DNA from: an uncultured Clostridia bacterium
Lineage (GTDB): Bacteria > Bacillota > Clostridia > Christensenellales > Borkfalkiaceae
Assembly (NCBI GenBank): GCA_944372565.1
Contig: CALVZR010000151.1
Coordinates: 1-5,442, forward strand
Direction: 5' to 3'
DNA length: 5,442 bases
The translations under genes and the position numbers were made by a program. The notes under the pieces are model-generated. The model had not been told where the DNA came from. It ran no database searches and worked only from the letters and a program-made list of their open reading frames with translations. This document shows, one piece after another, positions 4,870 to 5,442 of this stretch; the first letter of the stretch is position 1, and each line of letters opens with the position of its first letter.

Positions 4870-5442
4870 AATATCCTCCGGTTGTTTTTTTCCAAATAAC
4901 GGGCGTTTTTTCATCTGTATCGTAATGCCAATAGTTGTCATTATCCGTAGGTTCAGTTGCGGAGAAATAGTAAAGATTAAAATTTTGAGGTAACGCGGAT
5001 TCTTCAAGTATTATATCGTTCCAATCCTCCGCGGTACCTTTATAAAACACGCTTATCAGACTGTCGCAATTATAAAACGCCCTACTGCCGATAGTCGTAA
5101 CGCTGTCGGGGATGGTTATGCTCGTTAAACTGTCGCAATTATAAAACGCCTCACTGCTGATAGTCGTAACACCGTCGGGGATGGTTACGTTCGTCAGACT
5201 GTCGCAATTATAAAACGCCTGACTGCCGATAGTCGTAACACCGTCGGGGATGGTTACGTTCGTCAATCTGTTGCAATTAGAAAATGCCGAGTGGTTGATT
5301 GTTTTGCAATCTGTATGTATTTTAACGTTTATAATATTCGCTCTATCAATCGGCTCATATAAATAACCGTAATCGCTGCTTTTCGTCGGTAAATAATAAC
5401 AACCGCTATATCGTTTGTATAAATGATTTGGAAATGCTAGAC
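4859..5442 (-). CDS. BspA-like leucine-rich-repeat (LRR_5) protein, C-terminal part
   Basis: The frame is open to the right edge, so only the last 193 residues are seen. Numbered from the first whole codon (5440-5438), residues 1-58 hold a cap or spacer of the YYLPTKSSDYGYLYEPID type (15-32), known from clostridial BspA-like proteins, then a degenerate repeat (SAFSNCNRLTN). Three regular 23-residue repeats follow, consensus LTNVTIPDGVTTIGSQAFYN plus CDS. After them comes the tail FYKGTAEDWNDI, then FSATEPTDNDNYWHY and a short VIWKKTTGGYYGT end, typical of the family. Such proteins are usually exported and bind surfaces or host factors; the signal peptide, if any, lies outside the window. No sortase motif or membrane helix is seen at the end. 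Base composition is much lower in GC than the plus-strand genes. Confidence 0.88.
   Translation of the reverse strand, partial: LAFPNHLYKRYSGCYYLPTKSSDYGYLYEPIDRANIINVKIHTDCKTINHSAFSNCNRLTNVTIPDGVTTIGSQAFYNCDSLTNVTIPDGVTTISSEAFYNCDSLTSITIPDSVTTIGSRAFYNCDSLISVFYKGTAEDWNDIILEESALPQNFNLYYFSATEPTDNDNYWHYDTDEKTPVIWKKTTGGYYGT
4875..4879 (-). promoter_or_regulatory. Ribosome binding site inside the LRR gene, serving the small downstream gene
   Basis: On the minus strand GGAGG lies within the Gly-Gly codons near the end of the LRR protein (TTGGYYGT), 5 bases before the ATG at 4869. It settles the start of the 95-residue gene and places its initiation inside the upstream coding region. Confidence 0.7.
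5061..5288 (-). repeat. Tandem 69-bp repeats within the LRR gene
   Basis: The word CTGTCGCAATTATAAAACGC (plus-strand view) recurs at 5061, 5130 and 5199, and a diverged version starts at 5268, all spaced exactly 69 bp. By my hand alignment, units 5130-5198 and 5199-5267 differ at about 4 of 69 positions, and 5061-5129 differs from the latter at about 8. Each unit encodes one 23-residue leucine-rich repeat. The similarity at DNA level points to recent duplication or gene conversion within the array. Confidence 0.9.

Noticed and set aside
4870..5007. Upstream extension of the small minus-strand gene to about 5007
   Set aside because: It would run out of frame through the conserved tail of the LRR protein; the ribosome site at 4875-4879 fixes the start at 4869.
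5061..5290. Regularly spaced repeats considered as a CRISPR array
   Set aside because: The 69-bp units are contiguous, have no unique spacers, and encode an in-frame leucine-rich repeat.

Overview
The window looks like a piece of a high-GC Clostridia-type (Firmicutes) genome, probably from a gut or other anaerobic lineage. The reasons are strong GGAGG-type ribosome sites, a canonical sigma-A type promoter, GC-rich hairpin terminators, a SIMPL protein without a signal peptide, and a BspA-like leucine-rich-repeat protein of the type common in gut Clostridia. The genus cannot be fixed from the sequence alone.

Layout. (1) Positions 1-871, plus strand: the 3' part of an SGNH/GDSL-type hydrolase gene that enters from the left edge and ends before a strong hairpin (894-939). 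(2) Positions 872-1075: an intergenic stretch with the hairpin, several overlapping dyads built on a TTTTCCGC word, and a near-consensus promoter (TTGACC, 17 bp, TATACT). (3) Positions 1076-4518: a compact three-gene operon with gaps of 13 and 22 bp. It encodes a 629-residue putative clan GH-A/GH42-like glycoside hydrolase, a 302-residue ten-helix DMT/EamA-type transporter and a 202-residue SIMPL (DUF541) protein. It closes with a GC hairpin at 4537-4565. (4) Positions about 4570-5442, minus strand: a convergent, much more AT-rich block. It holds the C-terminal part of a BspA-like leucine-rich-repeat protein, with three near-identical 69-bp units, and a 95-residue small protein whose start overlaps the repeat gene's stop by 11 bases.

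How the genes may work together. The SGNH hydrolase and the GH42-like protein fit carbohydrate or glycoconjugate breakdown, with the membrane transporter moving a product or related metabolite. This is inferred from co-location only, because no substrate can be read from the sequence. The right-hand block is separate in strand and composition and looks like an accessory surface-protein module with a translationally coupled small partner.

No CRISPR array, RNA gene, insertion sequence or defence system was seen. The points most worth following are the coupled LRR/small-protein pair, the GH42-like protein with an apparent Cys3His metal site and Asp in the acid/base region, and the dyad-rich segment upstream of the operon promoter.
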